From assembly GCA_963693085.1 (NCBI GenBank), contig OY856411.1, forward strand, positions 1,350,417,550-1,350,481,549: a stretch of 64,000 nt of DNA, read 5' to 3'. Each line of letters begins with the position of its first letter. Within the stretch, counting starts at the first letter, position 1. The position numbers and the translations under genes were made by a program. The stretch comes from Alisma plantago-aquatica (lineage: Eukaryota; Streptophyta; Magnoliopsida; Alismatales; Alismataceae). This document shows positions 24,432 through 35,720 of the stretch, piece after piece. A model generated the notes under the pieces. The model was not told where the DNA came from. It did not search any database and saw only the letters and a list, made by a program, of their open reading frames with translations.

Positions 24432-25785
24432 TCAGTGGGATGGGCCTAGGCCCATATGATCAGAAGGGAACAACTGGCTGATAAGATCATCATCATTTGG
24501 AATATCAACCCTCATGGGTTGTGGAACAAACTCAGGATGTGGAGGAGGAGTAGGTTGGTGCTACTATGGCATGGAATAGTGGTCTTGAGAAATGTGCCAA
24601 CTATCCATGCGGTGAACCATATCATTCATAGTAGAAAATTGTTGACTCATCAAGTCCCGCGACCGTCCATGTGGTCAAACCACTGCTGCACATAGCCATA
24701 AAGATGCCTTACATCAGGTATGGCCCAGGAGTACTCTGTCTGTGTGCTTTTAGAGGGAGGTGGTGGAGTAGTAGGGGGTGTCTCAGTAGCATCAGGAGCT
24801 CTAGCTGCATCTACTTCTTCAGGGGTGTTCAGAATGACTTTCTAGTTGTCTTTATTCTCTGAGGTATTATGTTCCAAATATGAAATGTCAATGTACTGAT
24901 CTTTATCAAAGAATTTCCTAAATTTAGTATCACTATTGGCAACCCTTGAGATCAAGACTACAGAAAGAAGATACTAAATGTCCACCAGGTTTCTGCCCGG
25001 TGTAGCCCCTAGACCTATCATGTCTACGTCCATCTTGTTGGCAATGAGAGTGATCAAACCCCCACACATTATATCCCGAGATTCTCTCTTCTTCATTTTC
25101 TTGATATCAAGGAACCTGGTAAGGATATAGTAACCTGAATTGATCTTATGTCCGTACACCATTCCCCACAGAAAGAAAAGATCTTATTTGCAGCAGACAC
25201 CTTGGGTCTCCTTCTTTGCAAAAACCCATGTACTAAGAAGGTGGTTCACATATCAGAAAATGGGGTTGTGAATATAGGAAACCCTAGATTTCTTAGTGTC
25301 ATGATGTTCCTCATCAGATATCTCAAACCAAAATTCATCACTATCAAAAGTCAGCGGATAACTGAGTGCCCCCTTGTAGCGGCAATCCAAAACCTCATAG
25401 AAGCGTCTGAATGTAAGTTTGAAACTACGGCCCAAAAGATGGAAACGAATGATACTGTTGGGTTCCATTTTCTTTTGGGGGTCTTGCTCAATCATGAGAG
25501 TCATCAAAAACTCGTAAATGAGGTGGGGTAAGTATTGGATACCACACAACAGATGTAGCGTAGGCCCAAGTCCTTCAGGCGGCAGAGGACTTCATCCTTG
25601 AACCTAAGGGTGGTGAGTGTTTCCTTACAAGCAAATCAAGAGAGGAGCAACCTCCTTGCAATGAGGAACTGGTAGGTAGGATCTTCCTCTAGAGTGACCC
25701 AGAACTGGGTCATAGAGACATATGTCGGGGTTGAGGATGAGCTTGCTCCATGCTTGCAGTTGGACATTTGTTTCACGGGTGCCAT
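24432..25785 (-). pseudogene. Athila env-like ORF, outer element, decayed
   Basis: Athila elements carry this ORF after integrase; an envelope role has been proposed but not proven. The start (MAPVKQ, 25785) is chosen by alignment with the inner copy. Recognisable blocks: TQFWVTLEEDPTYQFL, FKDEVL, a SYPLTFDSDEFWFEIS block (about 25340), RVSYIHNPIF followed by a stop near 25250, DLFFLWGM (about 25175), and TPGRNLVDI (about 24985). A frameshift lies near 25520, and stops occur after NPIF, after NLVDI and after KDN. It ends near a SQLFPSDHMGLGPSH-like tail. Confidence 0.8.
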
Positions 25786-26637
25786 TGCTGAAATGCTGTT
25801 GAACATGGCGTGTGATCTTTAGAACACGATGTGTTCCTTGCAGCATAACTTGTCGATCTGGAAAAAGACACATCATGTCTTTTGGGAGACATGTCGTGTA
25901 CCTGTGCAACGACGGCGGCTTGAGGGACAAAATATGGATGAATCAGACAAGCTCACACCGTGTATCTTGAGAGAAGGGAAGGAGAAGGATGGCAGTGACG
26001 ATAGAAATGCCGCTTCTCCATTAGGGCTTCACACAATTTTGGGGCAAGAATGTGGAGTAGCTTCCTTGGCTTCGTCTTCTAGTAGCTTGAGAGAGGAAGA
26101 AGGGGAAAGCTGGCGGTGGATAAGAAGCTTCTTGGCCTTGCGAGGTCGAGGATGAATTTGTCGGTAGCCATAGATGGAGCTTCCTTTGATTTCTGCTCTG
26201 AGGTGGTTGGCAGTGGTGGAGTAGCTCTCACACGGCTGGTCGACGGTGGAGTAGACTTGAACATGACTGTTAACACAGTTGGGAATGAAGTGAGGGAGTG
26301 AAGGAGGCAGTGGCTGTTTAGGGTTAAAAACCCCTTTCCCATCAAAAGACATGGCGTGTCATTTCTAGAACACATCGTGTGTGTTTCTGGAACTTCCCCG
26401 TGATCTTATAAGCAATTCTAGGTGTTGTAAGACATGTCATGTGAATTTAGGCACATGCCATGTTCAAATCCAAAAGTTCAAATTGTAACCTGTTCACTGA
26501 TAATGACACACAATGTGCAAATAAAGACACGACGTGTTAGATTCCAGATAGCTCCTGCTCCCTTTTGTCTTTGAAGTACACATCATGTCCTAATTAGGAA
26601 ACACTGTGTTCATTTCCAGATATAATATTTGTGTAGT
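25786..26637. other. Outer Athila spacer between integrase and env-like ORF (left part)
   Basis: Non-coding spacer, interrupted at 26637 by the inner element and continuing at 39368. It is rich in paired dyads. Short overlapping ORFs on both strands (about 25829-26375) show no family resemblance and no agreement with the inner element. Confidence 0.6.
25803..26610. repeat. Paired ACACGNCGTGT dyads, outer spacer (left part)
   Basis: Pairs start at 25803/25824, 25868/25889, 26349/26370, 26432/26453, 26506/26527 and about 26578/26599, all about 21 bp apart. A single site lies near 25956. The pair at 26506 has the spacer CAAATAAAG, which recurs at many other sites. Confidence 0.88.
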
Positions 26638-28245
26638 TGTTGGCTTTTTACACTAACGAGTTTCAATCTTAAGAAAAATCTTTTACTCAACTAACCAATT
26701 CCCGCAAGTATACAAAAGTAGTTGTAGTCAAGATCAAACACAAGGAGCTTTAGCAATTAATTAAATGTAGCAGTGCTAAGGTTCAACAATCTAGGCCCTT
26801 TTAAAGGTGATTTGGTTGATTAATCTAAATTTTTTAGAATTAAGCAAACAGTAAATGGCTTACTAAAGGAGAGTAAAATTCAGATATGGAAGTATCTTGG
26901 ACTTAGGATTTCACTCACATATCATAGCATAGAATAGGAGCACGAAATTTAAACATACTAAGCATTTATTTTAAAGGAGAGTTGTATGTTGCACTTCACC
27001 TCTCAGTGCAAGTACAACGATCCTAACTCAATTCAACATTCCCATGTATAAATTTCATTTTGGATCACAAACCTACTCCTCAACTCCATAATTCCCACTC
27101 TCATGGTAAAGAAGGAGTTGCCAAGAGAGTACCTCCTTACTCTCCTACCTATCTTCTCAGATCAAGCAAAAGAGCATAAAACATACACATAAGGTGGCCA
27201 ACCATAGATGCAGAAAAGAAGAAACCTATACTCACAAGGTGGAAAAACAAACAACATAGTATTTAGTACGAAATTATCATGTTCCATACATGCTTTGATA
27301 TGGGAGCTACTCTCCCATGTCCAAGAAAAGGAAACTACTTGTCCATGATGGTGTATAGTAGAAAATATGTAGAAATTTCAGAGTTCAACATGGTTTAGAG
27401 AAGGAAAAGCTAAGAAAACCCAAGGTGTAACCCAAGAGGAGTAGAATTCTATCTTGAGGATGAAATTCCATTCCTACAGATGCTCCAAACCGGACAAACC
27501 TCTCTCCCAAGATGCTTTGTAGAGTGAAGAAGCTCTACTGCACCTTGGAGAAGAAGATTGGAGAAGAAAAGAAGAAGAATGGGGTTCTTTAACAAGAAAC
27601 CACCTTCTTCCACCCCAAAAATCGCCCTCCTTGCTCTAGCCTTTCTCTTAGACAACAGAGTTTCAAATTATGACCAAAGATAACTTCTCCATAGTGTGGT
27701 TTTGTCTTTAAAATGAGTGGAGTCATATTTCAAAAATTGCTGAAACTGACAGGCGCATGACATGTCTTCCTTTGGACACGTCGTGTCCTGTCTCCGAAAG
27801 TTGTTTGGAACATAAAGCACATGGTGTGTTCAATTTAATACATGTCGTGTAAGTTACCAAAAAGGCAAAACTCGATTATGAAATTCTAGGTACACGTCGT
27901 GTCTATGGAGGACATGTCATGTACTTTTCTTCTATATCTGAAGTATTAGGCCATCTGGAAATGCACACACCGTGTCTTAAATAAGACACGTCGCGTGCAT
28001 TTCTATTTCAGAAGAATTAAAGTTCTGAACGTCCACAAGGCATGGAGAAGTCCCAATGATGATGAAGTTGAGTTTGGCTATCTCCAATTTGATCCTTTTG
28101 AAGTATATCTGCAATACACATCATGTGATAAGCAAAATAACAAAAAGGTGTCAAGAATGATATGAATAGAGGCTAAATGAGAAATAAAATGAACTAAATT
28201 TGTGTGTGAAATCATGTGAAAAGTTGATGTGGAAAGCATACAACA
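26638..28245 (-). repeat. Inner Athila 3' LTR (left)
   Basis: 1608 bp, aligning with 37759-39362. Counting by eye over the first ~220 bases gives about 18 differences, most of them transitions. It carries four dyad pairs between 27755 and 27996. A block around 27540-27640 is also recognisable in the outer LTRs (22440-22530 and 46180-46250), showing common descent. Confidence 0.93.
27755..27996. repeat. Paired ACACGNCGTGT dyads, inner 3' LTR
   Basis: Pairs start at 27755/27776, 27819/27840, 27892/27912 and 27965/27986 (offsets 21, 21, 20, 21). The last has the spacer CTTAAATAAG, so the two dyads and spacer form an inverted repeat in which 14 of 17 arm positions pair. Confidence 0.9.
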
Positions 28246-28262
28246 AATCCCCCAAAGCTTGA
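28246..28262 (-). other. Polypurine tract, inner Athila
   Basis: On the minus strand CAAGCTTTGGGGGATT directly precedes the LTR, matching the tract of the outer element apart from a few bases. Confidence 0.8.
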
Positions 28263-29411
28263 ACCATTGCTTGTCCTCAAGCAGAAAGAGCACTGCCACA
28301 CAAATGAAGGAATATTCAAGCTCATGCATGAATTAAATGGAATGAAAATATGTAATAAACTCAACCAACCATGAACATTAGGTTTATTTTCATAGCCATC
28401 ATCTCAATTTAAACATCCAAGATAGAGAAGTTTTCATTCAGCAATAGTGGTCACAAATTAAGCGAATCAATCAACTAAACAACAATAAATAGGATTTGGA
28501 TAATCAATCCAAACAACTAGTGGATGTACATCACAAAATTTTCAGCTATTATGGATGAAAATGATGAAATCTTAACTAACTCTAACAATCTCAGTTGAGC
28601 TCTCTTCTAAAAAAGACAAGACAATTGATTTTTGGGATTCCGACACTCGACTGCTAATTAGGCTTACGCACACATTGAGGGTCAGTTGGGGTGTTATTTT
28701 TACCCTCTTTTGATTTTCATACCACCTAACCATTGTTGCCGGATCAGACTCACACTAGGCTAGCATGATATGTGGGTTGTTTTCCATCTTTTATTGGGTA
28801 AAGTGATAAAAAGATAAAAGAGATTTTTGCACAACACAAGAGTGTCAATGAGAAAGTTAAGTTAATAAGATTCCATTCATTGTTTTGCAAATCTTTCATT
28901 GAAAAATTGATTGTATATGCACTAAAGGTTTGACAAGAGTATCCCATATTCTAAATAGTGTTGTAGAGTTGATTTATTCGCTAAAAATTTTGACCGTTAC
29001 ATGTATTTAGCAATCAAAGAAGTGAAAATTGAGAGTTCAGGCTACAATTACAAACCAAGTTCTTGTACATGGGGAATTTCATTTTCTATTTGATTCATGC
29101 ATCTCTTTACTAATTCTTTCATATGGCCAAAAGAAATACAAGGTACAAGATAGTTCAAGAATACAAGGTACAAAAGTTTATTCCATCACAATAGCCTCAT
29201 TTCATATTAAACTTGCCATGAAGGGAAATACAGAACATGAAACAAGATGAAATAAAAGACTGACATTACCAACAAAAGCAAATGATAAAAGCAAATGAAA
29301 TAGAAACTACATTACGGGCCGGTTGCACCCCCAAACTTGAAATCTGCAGTGTCCTCACTGCATCAATCGAACTCATTGAGGTAACAACCGGATACCTGTC
29401 ATGGGTGAAAA
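28263..29411. other. Inner Athila 3' untranslated region
   Basis: About 1.15 kb between the env-like stop and the purine tract, homologous to 23277-24431. No gene is seen. The 65- to 83-codon ORFs here do not match the outer element. Confidence 0.6.
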
Positions 29412-30782
29412 TCAATAAGAGGGGCCAACACCCCCGTGGTCATTCAGAAATAAGTGGATGACACGATCATCTTCTGGAATATCCATCAGAGTGGGCTGCA
29501 GGATGGACTCAGGCTGCTGCGGTGGCGGCGGATGATACAACTGCAGGATGGATTAGTGGCCCTGTGAGATGTGACACAAATCCATGCGGTGGACCATGTC
29601 ATGCATCACAGTATACTACGTGCCCATCTGATCTAGGCGACCGTCAATGTGATCAAACTGCTGCTGCACATAGCCGTATGATTGCTTGACATCACACATC
29701 GCTCAGGAGTACTTCGTTTGAGTGCTGGTGGAGGGAGGTGGTGGAGAAGAAGTAGCAAAAGGAGCAGAAGGAGGTGCACCAGTATCATCAGCAACTCTAG
29801 CTACCTCTACCTCTTCATCAGTGTTCAACATGACTTTCTAGTTGTCCTTGTTCTCCAATGTGATATGCTTAGGATCTGGAATGTTGATGTACTGATCATC
29901 ATCGAAGAATTTGTGAAAGTTGGTGTCGCAGTTGGGAATTTTTGTGATCAGCCTTGTAGAGAGAAGATACTGAATATCTACAAGGTTTCTACCTGGTGCA
30001 GCCTCAAGTCCTCTCAAATCAACATCAAGCTTTTATGAAATCAAAGTAATCAAAACACCACACATGATGTCTCCAACGTCCCTCTTTTTCACCTTCTTAA
30101 TCTCCAGGAAACGTGTAAAAATATAGAAAGCAACATTAATTGGATGCTCATACATCATTCCCCATAAGAAGAAAAGGTCTTGCTTGCCAACAACCCCCTG
30201 AGTTTCTTTCTTGGAAAACACTCCAGTACTAAGAAGGTGATGAATATATCAGAAGACAGGGTTGTGGATAGAGGACACTCTGGATTGTTTGGCTTCATGA
30301 CATTCCTCATCGGAAATCTCAAACCAAAACTCATCACTATGAAAAACTAGCGGGTAACTAATCACTCCATCATAATGACACTCCAACAACTCATAAAAAT
30401 GCCTAAAGGTGAGCTTAAAAGCACAAATCAAAAGCCTGAAGTGAATAATACCATACAGCTCAAGCTTCTTCAGTGGGTCTTGCTTAATAGTGAGCATCAT
30501 CACAAACTCATAGACTAGGCAGGGGTAAGTATTATATACCATAAGGCAGATGTAGCTTAACCCCAAGTCCTGCAGGTACATGAGGACTTCATCCTTGAAG
30601 CCCAGAGCCATCATCATCTACTGGAAAGCAAACTGAGACAGAAGTACCCTCCTTGCAGTCAAGAACTGGTATGTCGAGTCTTCTTTAGGGGTGACCCGAA
30701 ACTGAGTAGTTGAGATGTACCCCGATGCTTGGGAGGAAGTAGCGTCGTTCTTGCGGTTGCTAGTTTGCTTGAAAGGTGCCAT
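29412..30782 (-). pseudogene. Athila env-like ORF, inner element, one frame with several stops
   Basis: From ATG at 30782 (MAPFKQTSNRKND) to TGA at 29412-29414, about 456 codons read in a single frame with no frameshift, but with stops near 30618, 30249, 30030 and 29840 and three more further on. Blocks in order: ISTTQFRVTPKEDSTYQFL; FKDEVLMYLQDLGL; SYPLVFHSDEFWFEIS (about 30340); RVSSIHNPVF, then a stop, then YIHHLL; DLFFLWGM (about 30180); GRNLVDIQYLL (about 29980); a Pro/Ser/Thr-rich linker; and a PPPPQQPES tail. The NPVFRYIH and LFFLW blocks are typical of Athila ORFs. At least the stop after NPVF (Arg CGA to TGA) fits C-to-T deamination. Confidence 0.85.
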
Positions 30783-32160
30783 TTGTGCTACTAACTGATG
30801 GGACACGACATGTGCATGGATGAACACGACGTGTGGCTGAGGTAGAACTTCGGCTGAAACTACAATACACACAGCGTGTGTAGAGTTGAACACGTAGTGT
30901 GTCTGGAGATCTGCGGCAATCTACAGATCAGACGACAATGATTTTTGGGGGAAAAAGATGTAGGTTAACATCGGTTCTTGGATGCTTTTCTTGGTGTTGG
31001 ACCGTGCGAGATGAAATAGATCCTTAACACTTCTTCTTGGCGTCAATGAAGGCACTTGAGAGGAGGACGACGAGCTCTTTCTCACGTTCTTGTCGGAGAA
31101 GATGATGGCGGCGTGAGGTAGAAGATGATATAGCAGCGTGAGCTCGACAGTGTGAGGACCACCTTGTGCTAGGGTACATGAAGGCGGCGCTTGAGATCTG
31201 CTTGAGCTCAAAGATGACACGTCATGAGCAAGAGAAGAACACGGCGGTGGCAGCTGTAGCTCGAGGTAGACACACCGTGAGCAAAGGAGGTCACAGATGC
31301 TAGCTCAAGGTTGAGGAAGACATGGCACGATGGCAGGTGGGTGTGCTAGGACACACGGCAACAAGGAGGCAAATGGCTAGGGTGCACATTAGCTTTGAGG
31401 TCTCACACAACTCAAATAATGCGTAAGTGAGAGAGGCGGTCGTGTGCTAGGTTAAAAACTTGCATTTTCATCAAAAGACATGGTGTGTACAATTAAAGAC
31501 ACACCATGTGTTTTTCTAAAACTCCTTTTCTGTAATAAAAGACATGACATGTTGCATAAAGTACACGTCGTGTACTAATTTAGAAATTCAAAATGCCCAT
31601 TTTCACTGATAACTACACAGCGTGTTCAAATAAAGACACATTGTGTACTTTTCCAGAAAACTTGATCTTTCCTTTTCTGCTTTGGAACGCGTCATGTGTA
31701 AATAAAGACACGTCATGTTTGTATTCCAGATTCCTCATGCCTCCATTTTCTTCTTGGGAACACGTCGTGCTTAAATTAAAACACGTCGTGTACCTTTCTA
31801 GGTCAATGAAAACTTTATATCTTTTGGACAATGACACGCCATGTGTTTTTCCGACACATTGTATACCTGCAGATGTAGCTCAATTGTTGTATTTCTGGAA
31901 GTAGGGACACTCCATGTTAAATAATACACGTAGTGTCTTATGTAGTTTCTATAGAAAATTGCTTTTTTTCAGAACAGAATTAATAACAGATATGGCAATA
32001 GAATTGTCTAAATTATTACATTCATCCATGACAAGCTTATTTACAAAACTAAAGAATGTTCTTGACTCAAATGACTTGAAAAGAAATCTATCCTAATGTG
32101 GGTTCAACTCCCATGAGGTCCTCCATTTAGAGTCTGGAGTGAGACTCTTCAACTTGTCAT
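30783..32160. other. Inner Athila spacer between integrase and env-like ORF
   Basis: 1.4 kb without recognised coding content. The part at 30900-31440 is GC-richer and unlike the outer element. The part at 31450-31950 is packed with dyad pairs. The end (about 32010-32160) is conserved with the outer element (CATCCATGACAAGCTTA block). Confidence 0.6.
30803..31936. repeat. Paired ACACGNCGTGT dyads, inner spacer
   Basis: Pairs start at 30803/30824, 30869/30890, 31478/31499, 31542/31563, 31615/31636, 31687/31708, 31760/31781, 31834/31854 and 31907/31926. Most offsets are 21 bp and none falls outside 19-21. In the denser part the pairs recur about every 64-75 bp (31478, 31542, 31615, 31687, 31760, 31834, 31907), so the region is itself a loose tandem array of units of about 72 bp. 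Spacers often read CAAATAAAG or TAAATAAAG. Confidence 0.9.
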
Positions 32161-33360
32161 TCATGCATCATGAAGGGAGCAAGAGGCCCCCTTGTGAACT
32201 TCATCGCCTGAGGTATATATCTTGCAATGTTGGCCGTTTACTTTGAAGGCTCCATCTTTGCCTTGTAGTTTGATAGGTCCATAAGGAAAAATCTTCAATA
32301 CAAGAAAAGGACCGGAGCACTTTAACTTTAGTTTTCCAGGGAATAGCTTGAGTCTTGAGTTGAAAAACAACACTTTGTCTCCTTCTTTGAAGTCTTTCCT
32401 GTGGATTCTCTTGTCATGCCAAACCTTGGTTCTTTCTTTGTAAAGTTTTGCATTTTCATATGCATCAAGCTGGAGTTCCTCCAATTCTTGCAACTGCAAT
32501 AGATGCTTTTCACCATCTTTCTTCCTGTCAAAGTTTAAGAACTTGATGGCCCATAGAGCATGCTGCTCTAGCTCCAACAGAAGATGATAAGATTTACAGT
32601 ATATCAACTTCAAAGGAGTTGTGCCTATGATGGTTTTATAAGCTGTTCAGTATGCCCATAGTGCATCATCTATCTTCAATGCCCAATCTTTCCTTGAGCT
32701 AGACACTGTCTTCTCTAGAATGCTCTTCGGATGACAATTGGAGACCTCTACTTGCCCGGAAGTGTGAGGATGGTAGGACATAAAGACTTTATGAGTGACT
32801 CCATACTTAGATAGAAGGTTGTTGAATTGTTTCTCAAAAAAATGTGTGCCTCCATCAGATATTACAACTCTAGGAACTCCAAATTGAGGGAATATAATTT
32901 TCTGAAATATCTTGACTAAAGACTTTGCATCCAGTGCTTGGGTTGGAATGACCTCAACCCACTTAGAGACATACTCGCAAGCAACTAGAATGTATTAATA
33001 GCCACAAGAAGATGGAAATGGTCCCATGTAATCAACTCCCCATACATCAAATACCTCAATCTCCAAGATAGAGTTAAGAGGCATGCCATCATGTCTAGAA
33101 ATTCTTATGGTCCTTTGGCATTTATCACAATCTTTGACAAACAAATTGACATCTTTAAACAATGTTGGCCAATAGAAACCAGCCTATAGGATCTTTGCTG
33201 CAGTCTTCCCTCCTCCAAAGTGACCTCCGTAGGGAGAGGCATGGCATTTAGAAATAATAGTGGTAATCTCTTCTTCAGTGAAACACCTTCAAATAAGTCC
33301 ATCACTCCCATGTTTGAACGACAAGGGGTCATCCCAATTGTAGAACTTTATGTCATGGAA
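32161..33360 (-). pseudogene. pol: Athila integrase, inner element, partly decayed
   Basis: The C-terminal 150 codons are open from 32613 to a clean TGA at 32161-32163 (blocks [49 protein letters not shown]). The catalytic core upstream (about 32614-33100) is recognisable only across stops: a WGVDYMGPFP block with the first Asp, a VISDGGTHF block with the second Asp, and SGQVEVSN with the Glu. Stops such as those after AYK and in the core break the frame. The region 33105-33360 covers the zinc-binding N-terminus. Confidence 0.8.
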
Positions 33361-34860
33361 GAACTTCTTCTTTTACTGGTATGTCAAATCTGGTGACAGC
33401 TGTCCTATTGCAAGAAAGTTCATGATGTCTAAAAACCATGGAACTTGTGTGGACGATAACGCATATAGCTTCTCAATAGGAAAATGATACTCAATAGGAA
33501 AATAATCTCCATCATCTATAGTTAATCTAAAAAGGTGATCAACAACATTATTCTCTGTCCCCTTCTTATCTCGGATTTCAAGATCAAACTCTTGTAGAAG
33601 CAGTATCCATCGGATGAGACAATGTTTTGCATCCTTCTTATTTAGCAAATACTTAATGGCAACATGATCGGTATACACAATTACCTTAGATCCTACCAAG
33701 TACTATCAGAAATTTTCAAAGGCGTACACTATAGCAAGCATCTCCTTCTCAGTGGTTGTGTAATTGATTTGTGCTTCATCTAGGGTCTTGCTTGCAAAGT
33801 ATATGGCATGAAGCCTCTTATCTTTCCTTTATCCCAGAACTGCTCCCACTGCATAGTCGCTTGTATCACACATCAATTCAAATGGGGCATTCCAATCCGA
33901 TAGTTGAATGGTTGGTGCAGAAATAAGAGCTTCCTTGAGCTTGGTGAAGGTTGTGCGACAATCATCATTGAATATGAATTCAACGTCTTTTGCAAGTAAA
34001 GAACATAATGGCTTTGCAATTTTGGACAAGTCTTTAATAAATCTTCTATAGAACCCTGCATGACTAAGGAAACTACGGATGTCTTTGACTGAAGAAGGTG
34101 TAGACATCTTCTCAATAGCTTCCACCTTGGCCCTGTCAACCTCAATACCCTTGTTAGATACAACATGGCCTAATACTACACTGGATTGTACCATGAAATG
34201 GCACTTCTCCCAGCTTAGTACTAGGTTAACCTCTTTACAGTGGGCTAAGACTAATGACATGTTGCATAAACATTGATCAAAAGAATATCCATAGATGCTA
34301 AAATCATCCATAAAAATTTTCATTATGTTTTCAATGAAATCAGAAAAAATAGCCATCATGCATTGCTGGAACGTCGCAGGAGCATTGCAAAGGCCAAATG
34401 GCATGCGATGATAAGCATAAGTTCCATACATGAATGTAAAGGTGGTTTTCTCTTGGTTGGGAGGGTAGATAGGAATCTGGAAAAACCCAGAATACCCATC
34501 CAAGTAATAGAAATAAGAATGTTTTGCAAGGCGTTCAAGCATCAAGTCGATAAACGACAACGAAAAATGATTTTTTTGGGTCACTTTGTTCAAACGCCGG
34601 TAATCAATACACATACGCCAACTTGTGACTATACATGTTTGAATCAACTCATCATTATCTCCTTTGATGACAATTGCACATCCTTTCTTAGGTACCACAC
34701 AGATGATACTAACCCAAGGGTTGTCACTTATAGGATAAATGATACTGACATCAACCAACTTAAAGATTTCCTTTTCAACCACCTCAAGCATATTTTGATT
34801 TAAACGTCTAGGCAGTTCAATGGTGGGTTTAGCGTCATCCTACATGTTTATTCTATGCAT
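33361..34860 (-). pseudogene. pol: Athila reverse transcriptase and RNase H, inner element
   Basis: A 320-codon open stretch (34791-33829) holds an almost complete RT: SDNPWVS, a WRMCIDYRRLNK block, YYLDGYSGFFQIPI, RMPFGLCNAPATFQ, the catalytic IFMDDFSIYG (Asp-Asp codons 34303-34308), and VLGHVVSNKGIEVD. The RT core keeps its catalytic residues. RNase H follows after a TAA stop at the AVLG-RKD junction (near 33829), has further stops before [13 protein letters not shown] (about 33695), and continues to the [13 protein letters not shown] block. The RT has one frame; RNase H needs stop readthrough, so the polyprotein is broken. Confidence 0.88.
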
Positions 34861-35720
34861 ACAAATGGAGGGATGAATGCCTTTCAAATCATCGATAGAG
34901 TAACCAATAACGTCTTTATACAAACTCAATTCGGCAAGCAATTTATTTTCTTATTCATTGGTTAACTCGTTATTTATTATGACAGGAGAAGTAGATTCAA
35001 AATCAAGAAATGCATACCTCAGCCATGGTGGAAGGGCTTTTAGTTCTACCTTTCTCCCGTCTGCATTTTCTTTGGCTTTGTCATCAACAATTGGAGTGTC
35101 TTCTTCAATAGCATCTGATTAGGCAATAGAAAATACCCCAAAATTTTCAGATCCATTATTTATACCTTCATCATCATCACAATAGTTCAATATCAAATTG
35201 GCAACATCATGATCTTCTTCTACAATGGAATCAACAGAGTCCATAAAATAGATTTCTTCTACATGTGAGGGTGCTTTTATGACATCATATACAGAAAACT
35301 CCATGGCTTCCTTGCCAACTTGGAGTGTGAGTTTTCCTTCTCGAACATCAACTACACATCCAACAATTCTCAAAAAGGGTCTCCCAAAAAGAATGGGATT
35401 GGAAGGAACTTCTACCATATCTAGCACTACAAAATCACAAGGAATATAGAGTTTACCAATCTGCACTAGCACATCTTCCACGATACCTTTGGGGTATTTA
35501 ATGGAATGATCGGCCAGTTCAATGGCCATCTTTGTAGGCTTCAGATCTCCAAGATCTAGCTCTTACCACAGGGTAGACGGGATGAGACTAATACTAGCTC
35601 CAAGGTCTATAAGACCTTTTTCAAACATGGTATTACTAATCTTGCATGGTAGAGTAAAAGCTCCCAAATCATCCAGCTTCTCAGGAAGTCTATTTTGAAT
35701 GATAGAACTGATTCTTTTAG
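34861..35720 (-). pseudogene. pro: Athila aspartic protease and linker, inner element
   Basis: The active-site block DLGASISLIP (about 35595-35620) is intact by motif, followed after a stop by LGDLKPTKMAIELAD and the open stretch 35529-35119 (VLVQIGKLYIPCDFVVLD, LFGRPFLR, REGKLTLQVG). The GRPFLRT-type block is the conserved protease C-terminal motif. A stop at about 35118 and others in the linker to RT (near 34960 and 34850) interrupt it. Confidence 0.85.

Noticed and set aside
26029..26375. Overlapping 98-108 codon ORFs upstream of the outer env-like ORF
   Set aside because: There is no counterpart in the inner element's homologous spacer and no motif; they also overlap one another in different frames.
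34273..34803. 176-codon plus-strand ORF
   Set aside because: It is antisense to the clearly recognisable RT of the inner Athila element.
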